A stretch of DNA of 64,000 nt from an uncultured Sphaerochaeta sp. Its GTDB lineage: Bacteria > Spirochaetota > Spirochaetia > Sphaerochaetales > Sphaerochaetaceae. Position numbers and translations under genes: made by a program. The stretch spans positions 682,001 through 746,000 of the forward strand of contig NZ_OY781873.1 of the NCBI RefSeq assembly GCF_963677075.1, written 5' to 3'. Below the pieces are notes generated by a model, which was not told the origin of the DNA, searched no databases, and worked only from the letters and a program-made list of their open reading frames with translations. The first letter of the stretch is position 1. Every line of letters starts with the position of its first letter. Of this stretch, positions 35,102-44,038 are shown piece by piece.

Positions 35102-36115
35102 ATGAAAAAGTTTACGGCTATCATGTGCTTGGCACTCGCTCTGGTTACTCCCGTTTTTGCCCAAGGACAGGCAGAGGCTGGAGCCATTGAAATCGGATGT
35201 GCAATCTACAAGTTTGACGACACCTTCATGACAGGTGTTCGTAACGCAATCGTCGCTGCAGCAGCAGAGACAGATGCAAAGGTCGAAGTTGTTGACTCCA
35301 TGAACATTCAGGCTACTCAGAATGAGAAAGTCGACCTGTTCATCACCAAAGGTATGGATGCAATGCAGATCAACCCTGTTGACCGTACCGCAGCTGGAGT
35401 AATCATCGACAAGGCCAAGAAGGCTGACATCCCTGTAGTATTCTTCAACCGCGAGCCTTTGGCTGAAGATATGGCTAAATGGGACAAGATTTACTACGTG
35501 GGAGCCCGCGCAGAAGAGTCCGGTACCATGAGTGGTCAGTTGGTTGTTGATTACTGGAAAGCCAATCCCAAGATGGACAAGAATGGCGACGGAGTCCTGC
35601 AGTATGTAATGCTGAAAGGCGAACCCGGACACCAGGATGCAGAGCTGAGAACCGAGTATTCGATCAAGGCATTGCAGGATGCAGGTATCAAGGTTGAGAA
35701 ACTTGCTGAAGATACCGGCATGTGGGACCGTGTAAAGGGCCAGGAAAAGATGGCTGCTTTCATCGCCAGCCAGGGTGATGCAATTGAGGCAGTGTTCGCA
35801 AACAATGACGACATGGCCCTTGGTGCAATCGAAGCCCTCAAGGCTGCCGGTTACTTCAAGGATGGCAAGTTCATGCCCGTCGTTGGTGTTGATGCAACTG
35901 CTCCTGCATTGCAGGCACTCGAGGAAGGCACCCTGCTCGGTACCGTACTCAATGATGCAGTCAACCAGGGTCGTGCAACCTTTGCTCTCTCCTATGAACT
36001 TGCAAAGGGCAACACCCCCACCGATGCTTCCATTGGTTACACTATTACTGATGGCAAGTATGTATGGGTTCCTTACCAGATGGTTACCAAGGAGAATTAT
36101 CAGCAGTTCAAGTAA
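35102..36115 (+). CDS. mglB: Galactose/glucose-type ABC transporter binding protein
   Basis: Periplasmic sugar-binding protein of 337 residues, family PBP type 1. The signal peptide ends in VFAQG with no lipobox cysteine. The calcium-loop motif DKNGDGVLQ near residue 160 matches that of MglB and separates it from RbsB. Sugar-contact stretches such as FFNREPL and NNDDMALGAIEAL are conserved. AGGAGGG precedes the ATG. The ATPase and permease genes follow after a terminator-like hairpin. D-galactose, D-glucose or a methyl-galactoside is the expected ligand. Confidence 0.9.
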   Translation: MKKFTAIMCLALALVTPVFAQGQAEAGAIEIGCAIYKFDDTFMTGVRNAIVAAAAETDAKVEVVDSMNIQATQNEKVDLFITKGMDAMQINPVDRTAAGVIIDKAKKADIPVVFFNREPLAEDMAKWDKIYYVGARAEESGTMSGQLVVDYWKANPKMDKNGDGVLQYVMLKGEPGHQDAELRTEYSIKALQDAGIKVEKLAEDTGMWDRVKGQEKMAAFIASQGDAIEAVFANNDDMALGAIEALKAAGYFKDGKFMPVVGVDATAPALQALEEGTLLGTVLNDAVNQGRATFALSYELAKGNTPTDASIGYTITDGKYVWVPYQMVTKENYQQFK

Positions 36116-36137
36116 GTGCTGAGATGTAGTACATACC

Positions 36138-36174
36138 CTCCGGGTTGCAAAGTGATCCGGAGGGTTTTTTCAAG
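36138..36174 (+). terminator. Attenuating terminator between mglB and mglA
   Basis: ACCCTCCGG pairs with CCGGAGGGT and is followed by a T-run. It is a full intrinsic terminator placed inside the operon. It would let most transcripts stop after the binding-protein gene. A second small stem, CCCCGAT-ACAA-ATCGGGG, follows before the mglA ribosome binding site. Confidence 0.75.
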
Positions 36175-36216
36175 AAAACTACACCCCCGATACAAATCGG
36201 GGAGGCGAGGGAAGTC

Positions 36217-37725
36217 ATGTATGTACTAGAAATGAACCATGTCTCCAAATCGTTTCCTGGAGTCAAGGCTCTGGACGATGTCACCCTGAAGGTAAAGCCT
36301 GGGACGGTACACGCTCTTATGGGCGAAAACGGAGCAGGAAAATCCACGTTGATGAAGTGCCTCTTTGGGCTCTACTCCATGGACGAGGGAGAAATTCGCT
36401 TCAATGGAGAGCCGGTTGCAATCAACAACGTAAAGGAAGCACTTTCCTTGGGTATTTCCATGATCCACCAGGAACTTCATCTCATCCCCTACCGCTCTGT
36501 GATGGAGAATATCTGGTTGGGAAGGTTCCCGAGAATTGGGGGATCCAAGAGTCCTGTGGTTGACCACCAGACCATGTTTGAAAAGACCGATCAGTTGCTG
36601 AAAGACCTGAATCTTAGCAGCATAACACCGACTGACTTACTACGGACCTTGAGTGTCTCCAAGGCACAGAGTGTTGAGATAGCGAAGGCAGTCTCCTATG
36701 ATTCGAAAATTATCATCATGGATGAGCCAAGCTCATCGTTGACGGAGAATGAGGTGGAACATCTGTTTGCCATCATACGTTCTCTTCGTCAGCGTGGAGT
36801 TGCGATCATCTATATTTCCCATAAGATGGAGGAGATCCTCAAGATCTCTGATGAAGTGACCATCATGCGTGACGGGCACTATGTAGGGACCTGGGAAGCG
36901 AGTGAGCTTACCACGGCAACCATCATCAAACGTATGGTGGGACGTGATCTTACGCATCGGTTCCCATCCGGAGAAAGCAAGATTGGTAAGGAGTTGCTCC
37001 GCGTTGAGAACTATACCTCCCCAAATCCGAGGAGTTTCAAGCAGGTATCCCTGACACTGCATGAGGGAGAAATCTTGGGACTCGGGGGCCTTGTTGGTGC
37101 CCAGAGAACCGAGGTGATGGAAGCAGTCTTTGGCCTAAGACTCCATAATGAAGGGTCTCTATACGTGAGAGGGAAGGAAGTAACGATCAACAATTCCTAT
37201 GATGCCAAGAAGTATGGAATGGCCTTGTTGACCGAAGAGAGGCGAGCTACCGGTATTTTCCCTGTCCTGTCTGTCCAGGATAACCTGGTGATAGCAAATA
37301 TCAGGGCATATCGGGATAAGAGTGGATTACTCAGTTCAGCCAAGATGGCCGTAGATACAAAGAAAAGTATCAAGGATCTCGATATAAAGACTCCCTCAGC
37401 CAGGACATTGATCAAGAGCTTGAGTGGAGGAAACCAGCAGAAGGTCCTCTTTGCACGTTGGTTGCTTACCGTCCCAGATATTCTCATCTTGGATGAGCCT
37501 ACCAGGGGAATCGATGTAGGAGCCAAGTATGAGATCTATGTCATCATGCGTGAGCTGGCTGCACAGGGCAAGGGTGTAATCATGATCAGCAGTGAGATGC
37601 CTGAACTCTTGGGTATGACCGATAGGGTCGTGGTAATGAGTGAGGGGCGTGTTGCCGGTACGGTGAACAGTAAAGAGACAAACCAGGAACAGGTAATGGA
37701 ACTGGCGACAAAGTATGTCGGGTAG
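36217..37725 (+). CDS. mglA: Sugar ABC transporter ATPase with two ATP-binding cassettes
   Basis: A 502-residue MglA/RbsA-type ATPase. The first cassette has Walker A GENGAGKST, signature LSVSKAQSVEIAKA and Walker B IIIMDEPSSSL. The second has a degenerate Walker A (LGGLVGAQRTE), as in all members, but an intact LSGGNQQKV and ILDEPTRGIDVGAK. The ATG at 36217 follows AGGGA and starts the family-typical MYVLEMNHVSKSFPGVKAL; the longest frame adds the terminator region. It energises sugar import with mglB and mglC. Confidence 0.93.
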   Translation: MYVLEMNHVSKSFPGVKALDDVTLKVKPGTVHALMGENGAGKSTLMKCLFGLYSMDEGEIRFNGEPVAINNVKEALSLGISMIHQELHLIPYRSVMENIWLGRFPRIGGSKSPVVDHQTMFEKTDQLLKDLNLSSITPTDLLRTLSVSKAQSVEIAKAVSYDSKIIIMDEPSSSLTENEVEHLFAIIRSLRQRGVAIIYISHKMEEILKISDEVTIMRDGHYVGTWEASELTTATIIKRMVGRDLTHRFPSGESKIGKELLRVENYTSPNPRSFKQVSLTLHEGEILGLGGLVGAQRTEVMEAVFGLRLHNEGSLYVRGKEVTINNSYDAKKYGMALLTEERRATGIFPVLSVQDNLVIANIRAYRDKSGLLSSAKMAVDTKKSIKDLDIKTPSARTLIKSLSGGNQQKVLFARWLLTVPDILILDEPTRGIDVGAKYEIYVIMRELAAQGKGVIMISSEMPELLGMTDRVVVMSEGRVAGTVNSKETNQEQVMELATKYVG

Positions 37726-37738
37726 GAGGGTGAAGCAA

Positions 37739-38764
37739 ATGCGTACGCAAGCGATAGGTAGTTTCCTCTTTGGTAAAAAGAGTTTGAAAGAGTTTGTGAT
37801 GGACAAGGCAATCTTCCTCGTCCTGCTTATGTTGGTTATTGTGATCGCCATCATCAATCCCCGTATCCTGAGAGTACAGGTACTTAGGGATATCCTGATG
37901 ATGAGCTCGACCAAGATCATCATGGCCCTCGGCATGATGTTCGTAATCCTCACTGGTGGCGTTGACCTCGGTGGTGGGCGTATGGTGGGTATGGCAGCGG
38001 TAATCTCCGCCTCCATGCTCCAGACTTCTGATTATGTCAGGCGTTTCTATCCAGAAATGGGTCAGGTTCCCTTGCTCCTACCCATTCTGTTGGCCGTAAT
38101 TGTTGGGACAATTTTTGGGATGATGAATGGAATGATTGTGGCTAAGTTCAAGGTACCTGCCTTTATTGCCACGCTCTCGTCGATGTTGATCATCTATGGA
38201 GTCAACTCAATCTATTTCAATATGCCCCCGAACAACAGCCAGCCCATCGGCGGACTACGTCCTGATTTCACCTATCTCGGGTCTGGGTCCATCGGGTTTA
38301 TACCGGTGATTGTCATCTTCGCCGCCATTGTATCGATTATTGTCTGGTTCATACTCAACAAGACAGTCTTTGGAAAGAATGTCTATGCAGTAGGTGGAAA
38401 TCCAGAGGCTGCAGCGGTTTCCGGTATCAACATCACCAAGACCTTGGTTGGGTTGTTCGGTTTGTGTGGTTTCCTGATCTCCCTCTCAGGTGTACTTGAA
38501 GCTGCAAGAACCGGAGGAGCAACCAACAACTATGGAAATGGCTATGAGCTTGATGCCATCGCAAGTTGTGTTGTTGGCGGTGTATCGACTACTGGAGGGG
38601 TAGGAACGGTCAGTGGTGTTATTGCCGGTGTCATTATCTTCAGTTTCATCAACTATGGTCTGACCTTCGTTGGTGTGAACCCCTACTGGCAGAATATCAT
38701 CAAGGGAATCATTATTGTATCTGCGGTCTCCTTTGATATCAGGAAGTACGTACAGAAGAAATAG
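37739..38764 (+). CDS. mglC: Sugar ABC transporter permease
   Basis: MglC/RbsC-type permease of about 341 residues with roughly ten membrane helices. ALGMMFVILTGGVDLGGGRMVGMAAV and the EAA-like loop GGNPEAAAVSGINITKT are the family marks. AGGAGGG lies eight bases before the ATG at 37739; an earlier ATG at 37715 is inside the ATPase gene and less likely. It is the last gene of the mgl operon. Confidence 0.92.
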   Translation: MRTQAIGSFLFGKKSLKEFVMDKAIFLVLLMLVIVIAIINPRILRVQVLRDILMMSSTKIIMALGMMFVILTGGVDLGGGRMVGMAAVISASMLQTSDYVRRFYPEMGQVPLLLPILLAVIVGTIFGMMNGMIVAKFKVPAFIATLSSMLIIYGVNSIYFNMPPNNSQPIGGLRPDFTYLGSGSIGFIPVIVIFAAIVSIIVWFILNKTVFGKNVYAVGGNPEAAAVSGINITKTLVGLFGLCGFLISLSGVLEAARTGGATNNYGNGYELDAIASCVVGGVSTTGGVGTVSGVIAGVIIFSFINYGLTFVGVNPYWQNIIKGIIIVSAVSFDIRKYVQKK

Positions 38765-38785
38765 TCATAAGTATTCTACGCATCT

Positions 38786-38816
38786 GAGGCAGGGTAACAC
38801 CTGCCTCTTATTTTTT
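38786..38816. terminator. Terminator between convergent operons
   Basis: GAGGCAGG pairs perfectly with CCTGCCTC (38786-38807). TTATTTTTT follows on the plus strand. It ends mglBAC and may also serve the converging sensor operon. Confidence 0.75.
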
Positions 38817-39766
38817 CACTGGAATGTCTGGAAAAGTAGGTGCTGGTGCTCTTCACTGAACATGGACTCCTTGGTCACGAGTGCAAAGTCCACCAGCTTA
38901 TGTGCTGGCTTTTTGCCCTCCAAGAGTTCCACTGCTGAGAGGACACTGCGATACCCCAGGTTGAATGAGTTTACGACAACCAAGGCATCGATTACCTCAG
39001 CCTCAAGGAGTTGTATCTCATGCTGGGTATTGCCGAAGGCAATGAAATGAATCTCATGCTTTGGAGAGAGTGCTGCAGCAACACCATGAGCTGTATACTC
39101 CTCCAAGGCAAATATGAGGTTGATCGAGGGATCAGCTTCGATTGCATTTGCAACAGTATCGCGTGCCAGAATCTCTGAAGAGAAGCTGTAGGCAATTGTG
39201 TTGATGTGTGCGTTCTTCCTTTGCAGGAATGCTGATTCAAGGGAACCGATAAGATCTCTCATGCTGGTGGTATTCGGCAAGGAGCCGATGATCAGGGCAT
39301 TGATGGGTTCTTCTTCACCGAAGTGGCTGAAGGCGTGTTCAGCAACTTGCTTTCCGATCAATTGGTAATCAGCGGTGATAAGGAAATCCGGGTCTACCTG
39401 TAAGAGCCCGGTGTCTGCCAGCACCACCTTGATACCGGCAGATCGAGCTTTGCTCACCACTTGCTCCAGTTGTGTATGATGGCTCGGGGAAAGGATGATT
39501 GCATCGAATCCTTGTTCGATTGCTTCCTCTACGAAGGCTACCTGGCCAGCGTAATCTGATTCATTGACCGGCGCAAAGAACTCCAGTACCGCCCCTGTCG
39601 CCAGTCTTGCACTACGGGCTCCATTCTTCAGCGCCCCCCAGAATTCTCCTCCCTGCATCATGGTAATCACTGCAATACGGTAAGGCGTATCGGTGTCCTG
39701 CTGTTTCTTTGAACAGCTTGAGAACAGGAGCAAGGGTATCAACAGGAGAAGGATTGTTCGTTTCAT
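38816..39766 (-). CDS. Sugar-binding lipoprotein of a sensory operon
   Basis: A 316-residue type 1 periplasmic binding protein. Unlike the transport receptors in this window it has a clear lipobox (LLLFSSC, C18), so it should be anchored to a membrane. IILSPSHHTQLEQVVSKARSAGIKVVLADTG is the family hinge and ligand region. Its start overlaps the histidine kinase gene by four bases. No permease gene belongs to it, so it probably presents a ligand to the kinase's extracellular domain, not to a transporter. Confidence 0.85.
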   Translation of the reverse strand: MKRTILLLLIPLLLFSSCSKKQQDTDTPYRIAVITMMQGGEFWGALKNGARSARLATGAVLEFFAPVNESDYAGQVAFVEEAIEQGFDAIILSPSHHTQLEQVVSKARSAGIKVVLADTGLLQVDPDFLITADYQLIGKQVAEHAFSHFGEEEPINALIIGSLPNTTSMRDLIGSLESAFLQRKNAHINTIAYSFSSEILARDTVANAIEADPSINLIFALEEYTAHGVAAALSPKHEIHFIAFGNTQHEIQLLEAEVIDALVVVNSFNLGYRSVLSAVELLEGKKPAHKLVDFALVTKESMFSEEHQHLLFQTFQ

Positions 39767-41529
39767 CGGTGTACCACCTTGATTGGCTGTATGGGATCCT
39801 GCTCAGGGATAACCAGTCTTACCAGTGTTCCCTCGTCCAGTTCGCTGGATATTTCCAGACCATAGTCCGATCCATAGTACAGTTGGATTCTTTGATGCAC
39901 ATTTCTTACCCCAATTCCGGCACCATTCTTTTGCGAGGGACTGGACATGCTGAGTATGGTATTCAGTCTCTGCTCATCCATACCAACTCCGTTGTCCCTG
40001 ATTTCGATAATCACCGCGCCTGGTTTTTTCTTGAATACCTTGATATCGATATATCCCATCTCCTGCAGGTACTTGATGCCATGATAGATGGCATTCTCCA
40101 CGATTGGCTGGATGATCAACTTGATGGTAGGAAGGTTCTCAATTCCAGGTTCCAGATCGATGGAGAACTGGAATTTGTCTCGATAACGAATCTGTTGGAT
40201 GATGAGATAATTTCTCACATGTTCCAACTCTTCACCGAGGGTGATGATGTCCCTTCCCTTGCTGATTGATATCCTGAAGAGTCTTGCCAGTGCAGTTACC
40301 ATGGTAATGACACCATTGGTATCATTCTGTTCAGCCATCCAAACCACCGAGTCGAGGGTATTGTAAAGGAAATGTGGATTGATCTTTGCCTGGAGTGCAT
40401 CAAGCTCGAACTTGCGTTTCATCTCCTGGCTTTTGACGATGTCATCCATCAGTTGCCTGATACGTTGCACCATCACGGCAAATGTCTGGCTGAGCGCTGC
40501 AACTTCCTGGTTTCCCCCAACCGTAGGTGGGGATGAGAAGTCGCCACGCTCCACACTGTTCATCAACCTTTCCAGCTCCTTGATCGGTCGGCTGATATAG
40601 GCAGAAACAGTACGGGCGATGAGAATGGTGGTGATGATACAGAAGGCAAGGATGATGAACATAACGGTGGTGTACTGCTCGAGTCCTGCCATCAACTCAT
40701 CCATATACGCTACCCCGACTATTCTCCATCGAGCGTTGTTTACGGTATCTATGATTACCAGGCGTTCCCTTCCTTCAAAGGTATTGGTGAAGGTTCCGAA
40801 TATATGTTCCTGGACTGACTCCAGATCTTCGTTGAACAGATCCGAATTAATTAATTGTTGGAAGGGGTGGTACACGATTTTCCCATTATTGTCTATGAAG
40901 TAGACATATCCACTGGACCCGAGTTTTGCACTTTGGCAAAGCTCACTTACCGCCCAGAAATTCATGTCAATGAGGAGCAGTCCTTGGCTGAGCTCTCCCT
41001 GTTTGTTGGTGTAGCTGATCTGTTGGCTGTAGGTGATGACCCATGGGTAACTGGAGGTGAACAGCTGTTGCACATGAGGGCCGGTGAAGTAGAAGTTTCC
41101 TTCTCCTCCAATCGCCCTTGTAAACCAAGTCTGGCCTATGATCTCCTCTGTTGGACGGCGTGGGGCATCGCTGGTGGAGAGCAGTGTCTCTCCTTCAAAG
41201 TCGAAGAGGACAAGGCAGACAATGTCCTGGCGGCTGTCAACGATGGACCGTAGACGATTTTCAATCTCTTCCCTGGGAAGTATATTGGTTTGTTTGGCAA
41301 GATCGCGGGCATAGGTTGCGATGGTGAGAATGTCGTTGGTGTAGTAACTCAGATTGGCATTTACCTGCCGAACAATCTCTCTTGTTGAGACGGTTGCATT
41401 CTCCCTGATCTGGGATGAGAACTGGCTGTAAAGGATTGCAGAAATCAGGAGCGTGAAGGAGATGGAAACTACCGCAATAGCAAAGGTCAGGAGGGTCATG
41501 ATGGAGTACGGCTGTTTCTCTTTCTTCAT
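39763..41529 (-). CDS. YesM-type sensor histidine kinase
   Basis: A 588-residue membrane kinase. One N-terminal helix, an extracellular Cache-like sensor of about 250 residues, a second helix and HAMP near 300-360 lead to a His_kinase domain. The phospho-acceptor is H386 in INPHFLYNTLDS. The ATPase has IVENAIYHG and IEIRDNGVGMD. It overlaps both neighbours by four bases. It should phosphorylate the AraC-type regulator encoded upstream. The lipoprotein encoded downstream is the likely ligand partner. Confidence 0.9.
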   Translation of the reverse strand: MKKEKQPYSIMTLLTFAIAVVSISFTLLISAILYSQFSSQIRENATVSTREIVRQVNANLSYYTNDILTIATYARDLAKQTNILPREEIENRLRSIVDSRQDIVCLVLFDFEGETLLSTSDAPRRPTEEIIGQTWFTRAIGGEGNFYFTGPHVQQLFTSSYPWVITYSQQISYTNKQGELSQGLLLIDMNFWAVSELCQSAKLGSSGYVYFIDNNGKIVYHPFQQLINSDLFNEDLESVQEHIFGTFTNTFEGRERLVIIDTVNNARWRIVGVAYMDELMAGLEQYTTVMFIILAFCIITTILIARTVSAYISRPIKELERLMNSVERGDFSSPPTVGGNQEVAALSQTFAVMVQRIRQLMDDIVKSQEMKRKFELDALQAKINPHFLYNTLDSVVWMAEQNDTNGVITMVTALARLFRISISKGRDIITLGEELEHVRNYLIIQQIRYRDKFQFSIDLEPGIENLPTIKLIIQPIVENAIYHGIKYLQEMGYIDIKVFKKKPGAVIIEIRDNGVGMDEQRLNTILSMSSPSQKNGAGIGVRNVHQRIQLYYGSDYGLEISSELDEGTLVRLVIPEQDPIQPIKVVHR

Positions 41530-43133
41530 CGGTTAGCCTGTCTGTACTGGCTTGGGGATAATCCTACATGTCGCTTGAAACTAAAACTGAAGTAGTTGGG
41601 TTCGGAGAACCCGACTGCCTGGGCGATTTCATAGGTTTTTCCTTCAGTCTTGACCAATAACTCTTTTGCACGGTCCATACGCATCGCAGTCAGGTATTGT
41701 ACGAAGCTCAATCCAACTTCTTTCTTGAAGGTGGAACTGAAGTAGGATGGGCTGACCCCGATCATCTCACAGATTTCCTCAAGGCCGAATCCAGATTCAG
41801 TGAAGTGCTTGGTTATGAGGAATTTTGCCTTTCCTATGAACTGGATGTGTGAGTTCTCTCTTTGCCCGGCTATCTTCTCCCGGATCTCCAGACAGAGATG
41901 CGTGAACCAACGGCGTGCTTTACCCAGGGTGGTGAGAGATGCGAGCTCTGCAAAGAGGTTTCTTCCTTCATCCTCTGAGAGGGTGAAGAGGGTATGTCCA
42001 TAGCTGTGAGCCAAGTCTTGGAGCGAGACAGCCAAAGAGAGGACGAGTTCCTGAATCTGGGTAAGGCTAAGCGATGCGAGGGCCTCTCCGAACAGGTTGG
42101 AAACTGCTTCACTTACCTGTTGGTCATTTCCTGTTTTTACGGAAAGTACCACATTGGCTTGTAGCTCCTGGATGGCCCCGAGTTGCTCTTCAGGGGACTC
42201 GCTTTCCAGGTCGCTGATAAATAAGAGAGACTGTTCAGGGTAGCAAGAACTATAGTTGAGAGCCCTTAGTGCCTGTCTGTAGGATTGGGAGATTGCTGAT
42301 GGTCTGTGCACCTGGTTTCCTATTCCAAGAACAACAGGAAAGTTGTATTTCTCCAGATATGCCTGGACCTGCTCAGCTTTACGGTAAGTTTGTTTTTTGA
42401 ACACTGAATCATAGTGTGCTTGGCTGTGGCTATTGGCACTGAAGATTATGGCTACTTGGTTTTCGAACTGAAACACCAGGGACCCTTCCTCTTTCTTGCA
42501 TACCTCATCAACTACCTCGAACATTGCCAATGTCTGCAGTGGATCATTCTGGAGGTGGTCACTTTCGATGAGCGCTACCATGAATTCATCCTTCTCCAGG
42601 TCAAGGCCATACTCCCTTGCCTTGGAGATCAGATTCTGGTCACTGGTGGCTTGGGTGGTGGTGAGAAGAGAGAGGAGAAACTTTTCCCTGATAAGGGGGA
42701 GTGCTTGCTGGTAGACCTCTTTCAGCCTTTTCTGGTCCTGTGTTCTTTTGATCTCTTGATCCAAACGAGTGCCTAAACGTTCCAATAGCCCGCAAAGATC
42801 ATCAACAGAGACTGGTTTTAGGACATATTCACTCACATCATAGTGCATTGCCTGCTGGGCGTAGGTAAACTCATCATACCCGCTGAGTATTACGAGTGTG
42901 GTTGCAGGATAGGCAAGTCGTATTTCCTTGATCAGGTCCATACCATCGAGGTAGGGCATTCTGATATCAGTGATAACGACATCGGGATGAAGGTCCTCAA
43001 CCAGTTCAAGGGCTTCTATTCCATTCCCAGCTTCTCCCACCACCGAAAAGTTATACCGCTCCCATGGGGTACGGGAGCGAATTCCTTCTCGCACAGCAGA
43101 CTCATCATCAACCAGAAGTATTGAATACGGCAT
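41526..43133 (-). CDS. YesN/AraC-type response regulator
   Basis: A 535-residue regulator. The N-terminal receiver has the acidic pair in LLVDDE and phospho-acceptor D56 in VVITDIRMPYLDG. A long middle region follows. Two AraC helix-turn-helix motifs close the protein (GLEEICEMIGVSPSYFSSTFKKEVG and KTYEIAQAVGFSEPNYFSFSFKRHVG). The ATG at 43131-43133 gives the standard receiver start; the longer frame to 43190 lies upstream of the promoter. It probably activates the adjacent mglBAC genes or another sugar operon. Confidence 0.9.
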   Translation of the reverse strand: MPYSILLVDDESAVREGIRSRTPWERYNFSVVGEAGNGIEALELVEDLHPDVVITDIRMPYLDGMDLIKEIRLAYPATTLVILSGYDEFTYAQQAMHYDVSEYVLKPVSVDDLCGLLERLGTRLDQEIKRTQDQKRLKEVYQQALPLIREKFLLSLLTTTQATSDQNLISKAREYGLDLEKDEFMVALIESDHLQNDPLQTLAMFEVVDEVCKKEEGSLVFQFENQVAIIFSANSHSQAHYDSVFKKQTYRKAEQVQAYLEKYNFPVVLGIGNQVHRPSAISQSYRQALRALNYSSCYPEQSLLFISDLESESPEEQLGAIQELQANVVLSVKTGNDQQVSEAVSNLFGEALASLSLTQIQELVLSLAVSLQDLAHSYGHTLFTLSEDEGRNLFAELASLTTLGKARRWFTHLCLEIREKIAGQRENSHIQFIGKAKFLITKHFTESGFGLEEICEMIGVSPSYFSSTFKKEVGLSFVQYLTAMRMDRAKELLVKTEGKTYEIAQAVGFSEPNYFSFSFKRHVGLSPSQYRQANR

Positions 43134-43140
43134 AGCTATC

Positions 43141-43169
43141 ATGGTAGAGGGAAATGAGGGAGTAAGCAA
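43141..43169 (-). promoter_or_regulatory. Promoter giving a leaderless regulator mRNA
   Basis: On the minus strand TTGCTT (43164-43169), a 17-base spacer and TACCAT (43141-43146). The ATG follows after seven bases, with no ribosome binding site. Confidence 0.6.
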
Positions 43170-43174
43170 GTTTT

Positions 43175-43960
43175 TTAGTCTCCACACCACCAGTCGAACA
43201 TGACACTGACTGAGCGGTTCATCTCCTCCATAAAGGCACTGGTGTGTTTTCTCAGGTAGTAGTAATCTGCGAGTGTTCCCATGTTCTCATACGGAAGCGA
43301 ATGTGTTGCCCTTCTTTGCTGTTCATGCTCCTGGTAAGCATGTGCCAACTCCTCAATATGGGGCTCCTCATATCGATTTTCCATAAAGACGGAGGGGGCT
43401 GGGCAACGGGGGGTCAATTTGATGGGACCTTTTCCTTTGGGGTAGCCAAAGATAAGCATACATGCCGGGATGGTGTATTGTTTCAGCTTCAGGAGGTCTC
43501 TCAGGTCCTCAAACTGCTCGATGACGTCCCCGATGTAACAGGATCCTATGCCGAGTGCTTCTGCAGCCACCACTGCGTTCTGCGCTGCTATGATTGCGTC
43601 CTGCATGCAGAGATGCAGATCACCTAGGCCAGGTTTACGATAGGAGACGTTCATTTGCTCTTTTCCTCTCTCTACAGCACCGCTTTCTTGGAAATAATTC
43701 ACCCACTTCTGCATGTCGGCGAGGAATACCCAGACCAAGGGTGCCTTACTGATCATCTCCTGGTTGTCGCATATTCCAGCAAGGGTTTTCTTCTTCTCGC
43801 TGTCGCTGACTTCAACGACTGAGTAGAGAGCCATATTCCCTGCCGTAGGGGCACGGAGGGTTGCCTGTTTCAGGAGCGAGAGATGCTCCTCCTCGATGGG
43901 TCGCTCCTGGAAGGCGCGGACACTTCGTCGATTGTTCAATAGTTCCAATGTTTCTTGCAT
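43175..43960 (-). CDS. Nitroreductase-family protein
   Basis: An FMN-dependent NAD(P)H oxidoreductase of about 261 residues. NNRRSVRAFQERPIEEE at the N-terminus is the flavin-phosphate motif, and APTAGNMALYSVVEV and EALGIGSCYIGDV complete the NfsA/FRP-like pattern. The ATG at 43958-43960 starts the family-normal MQETLELL. A TATACT -10 box sits six bases before it, so the message is probably leaderless. The substrate is unknown: nitroaromatics, quinones or flavins are usual. It is divergent from an MFS gene. Confidence 0.85.
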   Translation of the reverse strand: MQETLELLNNRRSVRAFQERPIEEEHLSLLKQATLRAPTAGNMALYSVVEVSDSEKKKTLAGICDNQEMISKAPLVWVFLADMQKWVNYFQESGAVERGKEQMNVSYRKPGLGDLHLCMQDAIIAAQNAVVAAEALGIGSCYIGDVIEQFEDLRDLLKLKQYTIPACMLIFGYPKGKGPIKLTPRCPAPSVFMENRYEEPHIEELAHAYQEHEQQRRATHSLPYENMGTLADYYYLRKHTSAFMEEMNRSVSVMFDWWCGD

Positions 43961-44038
43961 GGAAAGAGTATACGGTACTGTCTTCACTTCTTCCAGTGGA
44001 GATATACAAATCAAGTGGAATGGTCTATCCTATACGGT
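43961..44038. promoter_or_regulatory. Divergent promoter region with two leaderless-type starts
   Basis: Minus strand: TATACT (complement of 43967-43972) six bases before the nitroreductase ATG. Plus strand: TATACA at 44003-44008, 17 bases, TATCCT at 44026-44031, then seven bases to the MFS ATG. Neither gene has a ribosome binding site. Confidence 0.55.
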
